33,471 nt of DNA from an uncultured Alphaproteobacteria bacterium. GTDB lineage: Bacteria > Pseudomonadota > Alphaproteobacteria > Rhodobacterales > Rhodobacteraceae. Position 1 is the first letter of the stretch. Every line of letters starts with the position of its first letter. The notes below the pieces were generated by a model. That model saw only the letters and a list, made by a program, of their open reading frames with translations, was not told where the DNA came from and did no database searches. A program made the position numbers and the translations under genes. Location of the stretch: assembly GCA_902581005.1 (NCBI GenBank), contig CACHMT010000010.1:1-33471 (forward strand), given 5' to 3'. Positions 25,509 through 33,471 of the stretch are shown piece after piece.

Positions 25509-26780
25509 ATGGCTTTTTTTAAGAAATATGAGTTCATAATTGCTTGGCGTTATCTAATGTCTAAACGAAGGGAAGGAGGTATATCTATAATAGCGTGGTA
25601 TGCACTCATAGGTGTAGTTCTGGGAGTAGCAACGTTAGTTATAGTCCAGGCGGTGATGATTGGCTTTAGAATAGAATTTGTGGAAAAAATTGTTGGGGCT
25701 AATTCCCATCTTGCAATTTACAAGAAGACACTATCTAGCGACTTTGACAAGGGATTTTATGTTGAAGAGGTTCAAAACATTATGCAAGACTTAAGGAATA
25801 AAAAAAATTTTAAAGCGGCATACCCTTTGGTCAAAGGCCAAGTTCTAGCCAGTAAAAGTAATAACAGTACTGCGGTAGAAGTTTATGGTATCCGTAAAGG
25901 CGATTTAGTGAATATAGAGTTAGTAAATAAGCCCGCCAGCTCTGACGGAAGTATTGAAAATTTTAACGATGGTGTAGCTATAGGAGCCCACATAGCTAGA
26001 AAACTGAATATATCTATTAATGACACAATTAAACTCATCAGTCCTAATGGGGCAAAATCAGTCTTTGGAACTATTCCAAGGGTAAATGTATATAAGGTAA
26101 AATATATATTCTCGGTTGGTCGTTATGATATAGACAGTACGAGGATTTACATGCCGATAAAAGATGCCCAAGTTTTTTTTAATAGGGCTAATCAGGCTGA
26201 CTTGATCGAAGTACTTTTGAACAACCCATTTGATGTTGATGAATTCAAAAACACTGTAGAAGATGAATTAGCAGAAAGATATTTGCTGTGGTCTTGGAAG
26301 GAGAGGACTGCAGCTTTCTTAGATGCTTTGGATTTAGAACGACGAGTAATGTTTATAATTCTTTCACTTATAGTATTAATTGCTGCGATGAATATTATTT
26401 CTGGGCTAGTAATGCTAGTTAAGAACAAAGGAAAAGATATCGGAATATTTCGTTCTCTCGGGTTAACAAGATCTTCGATTTTAAGAGTATTTTTTATTTG
26501 TGGAAGTTTAATTGGAGTGGTTGGAACTGTCCTAGGTGTTACTATTGGGATGTTATTTGTCACTTATATCAATGAGATTCAATGGCTTGTTGAATACATA
26601 TTTGGATCCTCAGTTTGGAATGAAGAGATTAGGTTTCTAACTCAAGTGCCAGCAAAGCTAAGAATAGAAGATGTAGTTTTTGCATTAGTGGTATCATTAT
26701 CAATCTCTTTTGTAATAACTATTTTTCCAGCAAGAAAAGCAGCAAATTTGGATCCTGCAGAGGCGTTGAAGTATGAGTAA
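25509..26780 (+). CDS. lolC: Lipoprotein-releasing permease LolC/LolE
   Basis: 423 residues. Inner-membrane subunit that extracts outer-membrane lipoproteins and hands them to LolA. Topology fits: one membrane helix near 27-50 (ISIIAWYALIGVVLGVATLV), a large periplasmic domain, then three helices from about 275 to 410 with the FtsX-fold segment GKDIGIFRSLGLTRSSILRVF. It ends FPARKAANLDPAEALKYE, a typical LolC/E tail. Only one such permease is present, as in many alphaproteobacteria, so it may act as a homodimer. Its end overlaps the lolD start by eight bases. Confidence 0.93.
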   Translation: MAFFKKYEFIIAWRYLMSKRREGGISIIAWYALIGVVLGVATLVIVQAVMIGFRIEFVEKIVGANSHLAIYKKTLSSDFDKGFYVEEVQNIMQDLRNKKNFKAAYPLVKGQVLASKSNNSTAVEVYGIRKGDLVNIELVNKPASSDGSIENFNDGVAIGAHIARKLNISINDTIKLISPNGAKSVFGTIPRVNVYKVKYIFSVGRYDIDSTRIYMPIKDAQVFFNRANQADLIEVLLNNPFDVDEFKNTVEDELAERYLLWSWKERTAAFLDALDLERRVMFIILSLIVLIAAMNIISGLVMLVKNKGKDIGIFRSLGLTRSSILRVFFICGSLIGVVGTVLGVTIGMLFVTYINEIQWLVEYIFGSSVWNEEIRFLTQVPAKLRIEDVVFALVVSLSISFVITIFPARKAANLDPAEALKYE

Positions 26781-27459
26781 TACCGTTTTGAAGTTGCAGA
26801 AAGTTACAAAGATCTTTGGTGGAAAGGGTGATGTACCATTGGTTGAAATATTTAATGGGATGGACTTTAGTGTTAAGACAAATGAAGTAGTTGGTCTTTT
26901 TTCTCCTTCAGGTTCAGGAAAAACTACTTTTCTTCAAATTGCAGGCTTATTGGATAGTAAGTTTTCTGGTGATATTTATATTAATGGCTCAATAGTAGAT
27001 GCAAAAAATGACTTTCAAACGTCAAGAGTGAGACGAAAAAATATTGGATTCGTTTTTCAGTTTCATCATCTCATTCAAGAATTTTCGGCATTAGAGAACA
27101 TTATTTTCCCTTTGCTTTTTGATGGTATGCCAAAAAAAATTGCAGTTAAAAAAGGCAAACATCTACTAGAAAAGGTAGGGTTAGGTAAACGGATGGACAA
27201 CAGACCGGCTGAATTATCTGGTGGTGAACAGCAAAGAGTCGCAATATGTAGAGCAATTATTAATGAACCAACCTTACTATTAGCCGATGAACCAACAGGA
27301 AATCTTGATCAGTCAACTACTTCAAGAGTTATGAGTTTTCTAATCGAATTAATAAAAGAGCATAATATTTCAGCAATTATTGCTTCCCATAACCCAATGA
27401 TTTCAAAATTAGTCGACAAAAATGCAAAAATAGCAGATGGAAAGATATTGTATAATTAA
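26773..27459 (+). CDS. lolD: Lipoprotein-releasing ABC ATPase LolD
   Basis: 228 residues. ATPase of the Lol transporter. Walker A is SPSGSGKTT (about 44-52), the Q-loop VFQFHHL, the signature LSGGEQQR (about 150-157), Walker B LLLADEPTGNLD, and the switch histidine lies in IIASHN. It overlaps lolC by eight bases, showing tight coupling. The gene is convergent with the M48-like gene, with stop codons overlapping by four bases and no obvious terminator between. Confidence 0.95.
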   Translation: MSNTVLKLQKVTKIFGGKGDVPLVEIFNGMDFSVKTNEVVGLFSPSGSGKTTFLQIAGLLDSKFSGDIYINGSIVDAKNDFQTSRVRRKNIGFVFQFHHLIQEFSALENIIFPLLFDGMPKKIAVKKGKHLLEKVGLGKRMDNRPAELSGGEQQRVAICRAIINEPTLLLADEPTGNLDQSTTSRVMSFLIELIKEHNISAIIASHNPMISKLVDKNAKIADGKILYN

Positions 27460-28328
27460 AGCTTGCAGAGTTTTTTTAATGTAAGCCATTCATTGTCAGT
27501 AAAGACTTTATCAAGGACTTTAGATTTACCATGCAAACTGATTAACAAACCGCTATCCTTATTAAAATTTAAGTCAGTTAAAAACCCAAAAACATAAATT
27601 AATAGAGCTTTATTTCGTTGACTAGAAAAAAATTTTTCTATCGCCTCTTTGTTTTTTGTAGCCGCTATGCCCAATTTGATTGTTTCAGCTAAAACAAATG
27701 CTCCATCTTCACTCTCTAAAATACTGTAGGGCACAAGTAACTTTCTTCCAGGAAGCAGTATGCTATCCTTGGTTTTAAAATTCATAAAAATCAGGTCAAT
27801 AGAATCACTCGTTATAGGGAGGTAGTTCTTTTCTAAGCTACGAATATATTCATTAGTCTTGTTTATATCGCAATATGAGACCCCTGACATTTTCTTTAAC
27901 ATTATATTGCCAAGATTACTTTCTTGTTCAGCAGAGGTTATAGAGAGCGCAATCTTTTCAGTAACTATTCTAAAGTAACTTGAAAAAAAGGTAGAGAAAC
28001 CAATCAATAAAATAATGATAAAAAACCATGGCAACAGATTAGCAAATTTTTTTCGATTGGTTTTATTACATAAAAAAATCAAGTGGTTTACTGCATCTTG
28101 GTCAAAAATATAAAGGCTTTCAGTTTCTTCTAAATCTGGACAAAACATAGATTTGGACGATTCTTTATTTTTTAAAAATATGGAGGAATATGCCCACTGC
28201 CTTACAGGCTCTCCGTTTGTATTTAAGATATTTAGAGAAATCGAGCCAAATGCAACTAGCACCTCTGTGGGTTGATCAGAATTAGATTTCCACTCTCCCT
28301 TAACTTCGAGTTTGGAGTAACCGGCCAA
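27456..28328 (-). CDS. Membrane protein resembling an M48 peptidase without its zinc motif
   Basis: 290 residues. An N-terminal beta-rich part (about 1-85) is followed by one membrane helix (about 98-119) and a C-terminal domain. The build and several segments match alphaproteobacterial M48-type membrane proteins: a helix, then SITSAEQESNLGNIMLKKM (129-147) where they have an SxxxExxLG helix, then LLPGRKLLVPYSILES (191-206) where they have LPGGxIVVxxGLL. At the place of HEIGH this protein reads AETIKLG (214-220), so both zinc histidines and the catalytic glutamate are absent. Family membership is from memory. The start is TTG 28328, one base after the ligase stop, so translation is probably coupled; there is no ATG before residue 61. 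The alternative is an unrelated single-pass protein. Confidence 0.6.
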   Translation of the reverse strand: MAGYSKLEVKGEWKSNSDQPTEVLVAFGSISLNILNTNGEPVRQWAYSSIFLKNKESSKSMFCPDLEETESLYIFDQDAVNHLIFLCNKTNRKKFANLLPWFFIIILLIGFSTFFSSYFRIVTEKIALSITSAEQESNLGNIMLKKMSGVSYCDINKTNEYIRSLEKNYLPITSDSIDLIFMNFKTKDSILLPGRKLLVPYSILESEDGAFVLAETIKLGIAATKNKEAIEKFFSSQRNKALLIYVFGFLTDLNFNKDSGLLISLHGKSKVLDKVFTDNEWLTLKKLCKL

Positions 28329-28329
28329 G

Positions 28330-29961
28330 CTATCTTAAATCTGGATGTTTATAATCCAAATTTGCTACTAATTTTCTAAGCTCCAGTTTTGAAATTTTAC
28401 CAGTTGCTGTATGTGGAATTTCGTCTACAAAAATCACATCGTCTGGTTTTTGCCACTTAGCTACCCGTTCCGATACATGGGTAATTATACTATCCTTATC
28501 GACCTCTTTCCCGTCACTTGTAACTATTACTAAGACAGGGCGTTCATCCCATTTTGGATGAGGAACTCCAATTGCCGCCGCTTCAGCAACATTAGAATGA
28601 CCAACTGCCGCATTTTCCAAGTCAATTGATGAAATCCATTCCCCACCTGATTTTATTACATCTTTAGATCTATCTGTAATTCGCATATACCCATTTTTAT
28701 CAATCGTCGCAACATCTCCTGTATTGAACCAATTATCCTTGTCAACAGCTAAGTTGTCCATTTTTAGATACCGTTTAACAACCGCAGCTCCCTTACAATA
28801 AAGATCACCTTGAGTGCTTCCATCCCATTCTATTTCTTTACCATCATCATCAACAATTTTCAGATCCACACCGAAAGGAGGGTGCCCAGTTGTTTCTTGT
28901 ACGTCGAGCTTATCACTTTCGTTTAAACCTTCGATTTCTGGCTTGAATGAACAGATAGTACCGAGTGGAGACAGTTCAGTCATTCCCCAAGCATGTAGCA
29001 CTCTTACCCCATATTTATTTTGGAAATCTTCAATTACGCTTCTTGGACAAGATGAACCTCCTATTACCACACGTTTAAGTGAACTGAGTTCTTTTTTCTC
29101 GCTTTCAAGAAAGTTCAATAGGAGTAACCAGACTGTTGGTACTGCTGCAGTAATAGTCACTCCTCTCTCTAGCATATCGTAGAGGGAAGAAGGACTTAAA
29201 TCACCGCCTGGGAAAACGATAGAAGATCCCACTAATGGTGCAGTATAAGCTATCGACCAGCCATTAGCATGGAAAAGAGGGACAACTGGCATTATTGTAT
29301 CAGTGCTGGATAAATTTAGCATATCGGGAGCGGCCTGGGTTAGCGCGTGTAATGTATTAGATCGATGGGTATAGACAACTCCTTTGGGGTTGCCAGTAGT
29401 TCCAGAGGTGTAGCATATTCCACACGCGTCTGTTTCTTCCCCTTTTATCCACTCAAAATTTTCACTTCCCATCGACAATAGTTCTTCATAAGAAATAACT
29501 TCTGAAAATTTTGTGGAAGGGAGATCGGCTTTGGAACAGAGTACTACTAGCTTCTCGACGCTGGGACAATCGAGAATTATTTTCTCGATTATAGGTACAA
29601 GGTCTAGATCTATGATTAAGATTTTATCGTTGGCATGATTTATTATATAGATAAGTTGTTCAGAAAATAATCTTGGATTTAAGTTATGATTAACTGCTCC
29701 AACACCGGGAATGCCATACCAAACCTCGAGGTGGCAATGATTATTCCACGCCATAACACCAATCACGTCTCCTTTTTTAACCCCGAGCTTTTGTAAGGCG
29801 TCAGCGACCTTTTTTGAATTTTTCTGAATATTCTTATAGTTTGTATCTGTAACACTTCCTTTAGTGTCTTTTGATATAATTTTCCTTTCAGGATGATACT
29901 TTGCAGCATGGTCAATAATATTGGTTACGCGCAAAGGAAAATCTTGCATTAAATTATCCAT
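28330..29961 (-). CDS. Acyl-CoA ligase of the DmdB/FadD group
   Basis: 543 residues. An AMP-forming ligase whose pattern follows Ruegeria DmdB (3-methylthiopropionyl-CoA ligase) closely along its length: [51 protein letters not shown], the loop [18 protein letters not shown] (about 182-199), [42 protein letters not shown], and the catalytic lysine in [12 protein letters not shown]. DmdB-group ligases also take short and medium fatty acids, so the substrate is uncertain. GGAG about 8 bases before the ATG supports the start. It follows the FadJ-type gene by 21 bases in a beta-oxidation operon, so activation of its substrate there is the natural reading. Confidence 0.85.
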   Translation of the reverse strand: MDNLMQDFPLRVTNIIDHAAKYHPERKIISKDTKGSVTDTNYKNIQKNSKKVADALQKLGVKKGDVIGVMAWNNHCHLEVWYGIPGVGAVNHNLNPRLFSEQLIYIINHANDKILIIDLDLVPIIEKIILDCPSVEKLVVLCSKADLPSTKFSEVISYEELLSMGSENFEWIKGEETDACGICYTSGTTGNPKGVVYTHRSNTLHALTQAAPDMLNLSSTDTIMPVVPLFHANGWSIAYTAPLVGSSIVFPGGDLSPSSLYDMLERGVTITAAVPTVWLLLLNFLESEKKELSSLKRVVIGGSSCPRSVIEDFQNKYGVRVLHAWGMTELSPLGTICSFKPEIEGLNESDKLDVQETTGHPPFGVDLKIVDDDGKEIEWDGSTQGDLYCKGAAVVKRYLKMDNLAVDKDNWFNTGDVATIDKNGYMRITDRSKDVIKSGGEWISSIDLENAAVGHSNVAEAAAIGVPHPKWDERPVLVIVTSDGKEVDKDSIITHVSERVAKWQKPDDVIFVDEIPHTATGKISKLELRKLVANLDYKHPDLR

Positions 29962-29982
29962 ATTCCACTCCCTAAATCCCTT

Positions 29983-32160
29983 TTAATTATAAAACTTGCT
30001 GCCACTATTTGCTAGTTCTTTAATTATTTTTGGTGGGGTAAACCTGGATCCGTATTGATCAGATAAGTCTTGACATTCAACAACCACATTTTCATGGCCG
30101 ATATAGTCAAGCCAACTGAAGGGGCCACCTGCCCATATTAGACAGCCCCAGCCTAAAATTCCACCAACATCTCCCTCTTCGACACTAAGCAGAATATTTT
30201 CTTCTAAAGCTCTTGCCGCCTCAAGCGCTTGAACATATGCAAGACGGTTCTTTACAGTTACTGTAGAAATATTAGCAGAATTTTTTTCTATGTTTAGATT
30301 TCTTAGACCTTCCCACAGTTTTAAACGTCGTCCTTTCTCATCATATTCATAAAAACCAGCTAATTCTTTCCTTCCAAGTCTATTTTTTTGGGACATTTCT
30401 AACAAAATACTTTCAGTTCCAGTTTCCTCATATTTGGTTCCGAGAGCTTCCTTTGTCTCTTTTGCAACATTTAAAGCTAACGAAACAGACAGTTCATCAA
30501 GCAATTGCAAAGGCCCAACGGGCATTCCTATTTGCTTAGCCGAGTTCTCAATAAGAGCAGGTTCAATCCCCTCATTAAGCATCCTTAATCCCTCATTTAT
30601 ATAAGGGATTATACATCGATTTGCATAAAATCCTCTAGAATCATTCACAACTATCGGTGTCTTTTTTATCAAACTGGTATAATCTAAAGCAACGGCCAAG
30701 GCATTGTCATTTGTTCTCTCGCTTTTGATTAGCTCGACTAAATTCATTTTGTCAACTGGACTAAAAAAATGTATTCCTAAAAAACGCGTGCTGTCCGCTA
30801 ACACCTCAGATAGCTTCGTTATCGGCAGTGTAGACGTGTTAGATGCCAAAATAGCACCCTCTTTTAGATGAGGCTCGATTTTCTTGTACAAATTATGTTT
30901 AAGGTTTAAATCCTCGAAAACAGCCTCTATAACTAAATCGCTGCTGGAAATGTTTTCGAGTGATGCATCAGTTTTTACCTTTTTGAGGAGGCGAATTTTT
31001 TCCTCTTCCGATAATTTTTTTCGTTTTACACTCTCACTTAATAGCATCTCAATTTTTGCTTTTCCAGCTTCTGCAGCCTTGATATTTTGATCTATAAGTA
31101 AGACTTCTAGTCCCTGCAATATAGACGCGTAAGCGATACCTGATCCCATCATACCGCTTCCAATAACGCTGACTTGCTTTAAATTTGTTTTTTCTGCGCC
31201 GACAGGTCGTTGATAGCCTTTTTCTAGTGCACTCTTATTTAAGAAAAGAGTTCTGGCCATATTTGTGCATGTATCCGTCATCAACACCCTCGTAAACCAA
31301 CGAGCCTCAATTCTAAGAGCGGTATCGAAGTCAACTAGCGCACCCTCATAAACTGATGAAAGGAGTGCTTTTGCCGAGAAATATAAACCTTTCGTCTTCC
31401 CGTTTACTAAAGCAGAGGCCCCAACAAATGACATGAACCCGCTAGGATGATAAGGCGCGCCGCCAGGAAATTTAAAGCCTTTTTGATCCCATGGTTTCAC
31501 AAGGTCCTGGGGAGATGCGGATAAGACCCAGTTCTTTGCTTTTTGAATTAACTCGTCTTCAGAAACAATTTCGTCAACTAGTCCAATGCTTTTAGCTTTA
31601 TTGCCTGCAAATAGTTTTCCTTCTAATAAAATTGACGATGCTCCCATAAGTCCCATCATCCTTGGTATTCTTGTCGTGCCTCCCAAACCTGGGAAAAGGC
31701 CAACGAGTATCTCTGGCAATCCTATTTTTGAGTTTTTCGATGATGAGAAGAAGCGCCTGTGACAAGCTAACCCTATTTCCGTGCCTATCCCAGCGCATAT
31801 GCCGCTTGCGGCAAACGCGACAGGTTTACTTTTAGAATTATCATCAATTTTCCCCAGTTCTATCTTTCTAAGTAAACCGTGTGCTTCCATTATGTACTGA
31901 AAGATCTTAGACGCAGGGTCAGACCCGGAATTTCGTTTTAATGCCTCTAATGTTGAAAGATCCATTCCCCCGGAAAAATCAACTTTACCTGAGGTAATTA
32001 TAATCCCTTTTATTTTTTCTTCGGATAATGCTTCCGTTACTAATTTTTGAAAACTTCTTAAACCATCCTCAGTCATTGTGTTCATGGACTTATCGAGACA
32101 ATTCCATGTGATTACCGCGATGTTATCTTTATCTACCTCTTTGGTAAAATCAGTACACAT
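29983..32160 (-). CDS. fadJ: Bifunctional enoyl-CoA hydratase/3-hydroxyacyl-CoA dehydrogenase
   Basis: 725 residues. Carries out the hydration and NAD-linked oxidation steps of fatty acid beta-oxidation. The crotonase half (about 1-200) shows SGGMDLSTLEALKR, ICAGIGTEIGLACHRRFF and LPEILVGLFPGLGGTTRIPR. The dehydrogenase half begins with VIGSGMMGSGIAYAS (about 332-346) and holds the catalytic His in GIHFFSPVDKMNLVE; NDSRGFYANRCIIPYINEG and a second C-terminal helical domain follow. AGGAA about 6 bases before the ATG at 32160 overlaps the end of the thiolase gene, which stops 12 bases upstream. FadB and FadJ types share this build; the thiolase-adjacent pair is called fadI/fadJ here, but fadB is possible. 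Confidence 0.92.
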   Translation of the reverse strand: MCTDFTKEVDKDNIAVITWNCLDKSMNTMTEDGLRSFQKLVTEALSEEKIKGIIITSGKVDFSGGMDLSTLEALKRNSGSDPASKIFQYIMEAHGLLRKIELGKIDDNSKSKPVAFAASGICAGIGTEIGLACHRRFFSSSKNSKIGLPEILVGLFPGLGGTTRIPRMMGLMGASSILLEGKLFAGNKAKSIGLVDEIVSEDELIQKAKNWVLSASPQDLVKPWDQKGFKFPGGAPYHPSGFMSFVGASALVNGKTKGLYFSAKALLSSVYEGALVDFDTALRIEARWFTRVLMTDTCTNMARTLFLNKSALEKGYQRPVGAEKTNLKQVSVIGSGMMGSGIAYASILQGLEVLLIDQNIKAAEAGKAKIEMLLSESVKRKKLSEEEKIRLLKKVKTDASLENISSSDLVIEAVFEDLNLKHNLYKKIEPHLKEGAILASNTSTLPITKLSEVLADSTRFLGIHFFSPVDKMNLVELIKSERTNDNALAVALDYTSLIKKTPIVVNDSRGFYANRCIIPYINEGLRMLNEGIEPALIENSAKQIGMPVGPLQLLDELSVSLALNVAKETKEALGTKYEETGTESILLEMSQKNRLGRKELAGFYEYDEKGRRLKLWEGLRNLNIEKNSANISTVTVKNRLAYVQALEAARALEENILLSVEEGDVGGILGWGCLIWAGGPFSWLDYIGHENVVVECQDLSDQYGSRFTPPKIIKELANSGSKFYN

Positions 32161-32172
32161 AATGTTTCCTCA

Positions 32173-33381
32173 CTAAACCTTCTCTATTATTGTTGAAGCG
32201 CCCATTCCTGATGCGACGCACAGGGTAGTAAGTGCTGTTGACTTGCCAGTTCTTTCCAGTTCATCTAATGCCGTCCCCACAAGCATTGCTCCTGTGGCTC
32301 CTAAAGGATGGCCCATAGCAATTGCTCCTCCGTTTACATTTAGTCTTTCATGTTCCACACCAAAATGTTCCATAAATGATAGTGGTACAGAGGCGAAGGC
32401 CTCATTTACTTCAAATAAGTCTATGTCTTTTATGCTCATTCCGCTTAGCTTAAGAACCTTTTCAGTTGCGGGAAGGGGTCCTGTAAGCATAATTGTAGGG
32501 TCTGTTCCAATTTTTGAAGTTGCGACAATTCGTGCACGGGGCTCAAGCTCGTTTTTCAATCCAAATTCTTTATTTCCTATCAGCACAGCCGCAGCTCCAT
32601 CAACGATTCCACTTGAGTTACCCGCATGATGTACATGATTTATTTTCTCAAACTCTGGATATTTAAGTAACGCCACAGCGTCGAAACCCGGCATTACTTC
32701 TCCCATATTTTTAAAACTTGGTTCCAGTCCACCCAAAGATTGCATTGTAGTCTCTGGCCTTATGTACTCATCCTCATCCAAAATGGTTAAGTTGTTTTGA
32801 TCTTTAATCGGCGCAATTGACTTTCTGAAATAGCCTGATTTTCTTGCGGCTGTGGCTCTTTTTTGGCTTTCTACCGCAAACGCATCAACATCATCTCTGG
32901 AAAAACCATATTTAGTTGCTAAAATATCGGCTGAAATACCCTGTGGAACAAAGTATGAATTCATTGCCAAAGTCGGATCAACTGCAATCGCTGCACCATC
33001 TGATCCCATGGGCACACGGCTCATCATTTCCACTCCTCCAGCAACGTAGGCATTGCCAGCGGACCCCTTTACTTGGTTTGTAGCCAGGTTTACAGCTTCT
33101 AACCCGCTCGCACAAAATCGGTTTATAGATAGTCCAGGAGTGGACTCACTATAATTAGCCGCGATAACAGCGGATCTTGCCAAACAGCCCCCCTGTTCTC
33201 CAACTTGTGTGACATTGCCCCAAATAACGTCTTCTATCTCTTCGGTATTAAGACCATTTCTTTCACGCAATTCCTTTAAAATCTTTGCAGATAATGTTAC
33301 CGCCGAAAGCTCATTCAGCGACCCCTTTTTTCCTTTTCCTCTAGGGCTCCTGACTGTATCGTAAATATATGCCTCTACCAT
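32173..33381 (-). CDS. fadI: Acetyl-CoA C-acyltransferase (thiolase)
   Basis: 402 residues. Last step of beta-oxidation, cleaving 3-ketoacyl-CoA with CoA. The nucleophile Cys90 is in NRFCASGLEAVN. The later motifs HHAGNSSGIVDGAAAVLIG, GGAIAMGHPLGATGAM (catalytic His) and CVASGMGAS (second Cys) are all intact. The start is ATG 33381, with a GGGATT stretch about 9 bases before it. It lies 18 bases after a gene that runs in from the right edge and 12 bases before fadJ. Naming as fadI rather than fadA or atoB rests on the fadJ-like neighbour. Confidence 0.9.
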   Translation of the reverse strand: MVEAYIYDTVRSPRGKGKKGSLNELSAVTLSAKILKELRERNGLNTEEIEDVIWGNVTQVGEQGGCLARSAVIAANYSESTPGLSINRFCASGLEAVNLATNQVKGSAGNAYVAGGVEMMSRVPMGSDGAAIAVDPTLAMNSYFVPQGISADILATKYGFSRDDVDAFAVESQKRATAARKSGYFRKSIAPIKDQNNLTILDEDEYIRPETTMQSLGGLEPSFKNMGEVMPGFDAVALLKYPEFEKINHVHHAGNSSGIVDGAAAVLIGNKEFGLKNELEPRARIVATSKIGTDPTIMLTGPLPATEKVLKLSGMSIKDIDLFEVNEAFASVPLSFMEHFGVEHERLNVNGGAIAMGHPLGATGAMLVGTALDELERTGKSTALTTLCVASGMGASTIIEKV

Positions 33382-33399
33382 CCGTTAATCCCTTTCCAT

Positions 33400-33471
33400 T
33401 TAAAATTGATTTGCCGCCAAGCTCATTACTTGCTTTTCTCCAGTTAAAATCTTGTCTAATCTAAGCTTGGT
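33400..33471 (-). CDS. C-terminal end of a gene, probably acyl-CoA dehydrogenase (partial)
   Basis: The minus frame is open from the window edge to a TAA at 33400-33402, giving the last 23 residues, including KILTGEKQVMSLAANQF. This resembles the C-terminal helix of alphaproteobacterial acyl-CoA dehydrogenases, which end with a similar ILSGAxxLMxL...F pattern, and such a gene often precedes thiolase and FadJ. The assignment rests on little sequence and mostly on context. Confidence 0.45.
   Translation of the reverse strand, partial: TKLRLDKILTGEKQVMSLAANQF

Noticed and set aside
1-33471. CRISPR array, prophage, insertion sequence or anti-phage island
   Set aside because: No spaced repeats, transposase, integrase or defence-type domains were recognised; nearly every gene is core metabolism, replication or repair.

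Overview
The window looks like a chromosomal segment of a low-GC (by eye about one third GC), streamlined marine-type alphaproteobacterium. Evidence: an RpoH fragment with the QKKLFFNLKK box, a membrane-anchored CycM-type cytochrome c divergent from pheA, the ffs-dnaX-ybaB-recR block, a short ProRS lacking the editing insertion followed by lolC-lolD, the hda-ppk-ppx block, and a GTTC-N7-GTTC type LexA site. Most proteins have clear homologues, gaps are small (the largest gene-free stretch is 212 bases, so none exceeds 300), and no IS, prophage, CRISPR or rRNA was seen. I cannot name the species; low-GC marine clades such as SAR116, PS1 or AEGEAN-169 relatives fit, but that is a guess. Layout. 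1-2.8 kb: 3' part of rpoH, convergent pheA, divergent cycM, then an orphan ImuA-like gene with an SOS box 20 bases before its start. 2.8-7.5 kb (minus): a fused hydantoinase/5-oxoprolinase and an NAD(H) diphosphatase (nudC). 7.5-10.0 kb (plus): 4.5S SRP RNA, dnaX, ybaB, recR. 10.0-12.8 kb: an acyl-CoA ligase and gap. 12.8-18.8 kb (minus): tRNA-Glu, recJ, hom, alaC, a 43-residue lipoprotein gene and glyA. 19.0-27.5 kb (plus): nadK, hda, ppk, ppx, proS, lolC, lolD. 27.5-33.5 kb (minus): a fatty acid beta-oxidation operon (end of a probable acyl-CoA dehydrogenase, thiolase, FadJ-type bifunctional enzyme, DmdB/FadD-type acyl-CoA ligase) ending in a membrane protein that looks like an M48 peptidase without its zinc site. 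How it works together: the minus operon at the right end would activate an acyl chain or methylthiopropionate to its CoA ester and degrade it. glyA-alaC-hom links serine/glycine, alanine and threonine/methionine synthesis. hda-ppk-ppx couples replication control to polyphosphate turnover. dnaX-ybaB-recR, recJ and imuA cover replication and repair. Most noteworthy: the SOS-boxed orphan imuA, a DnaX lacking nearly all of its tau C-terminal region, the apparently dead M48 homologue in the beta-oxidation operon, the tiny lipoprotein gene, and a palindromic -10 box shared by ffs and nudC. I did not find a clearly new multi-gene system.
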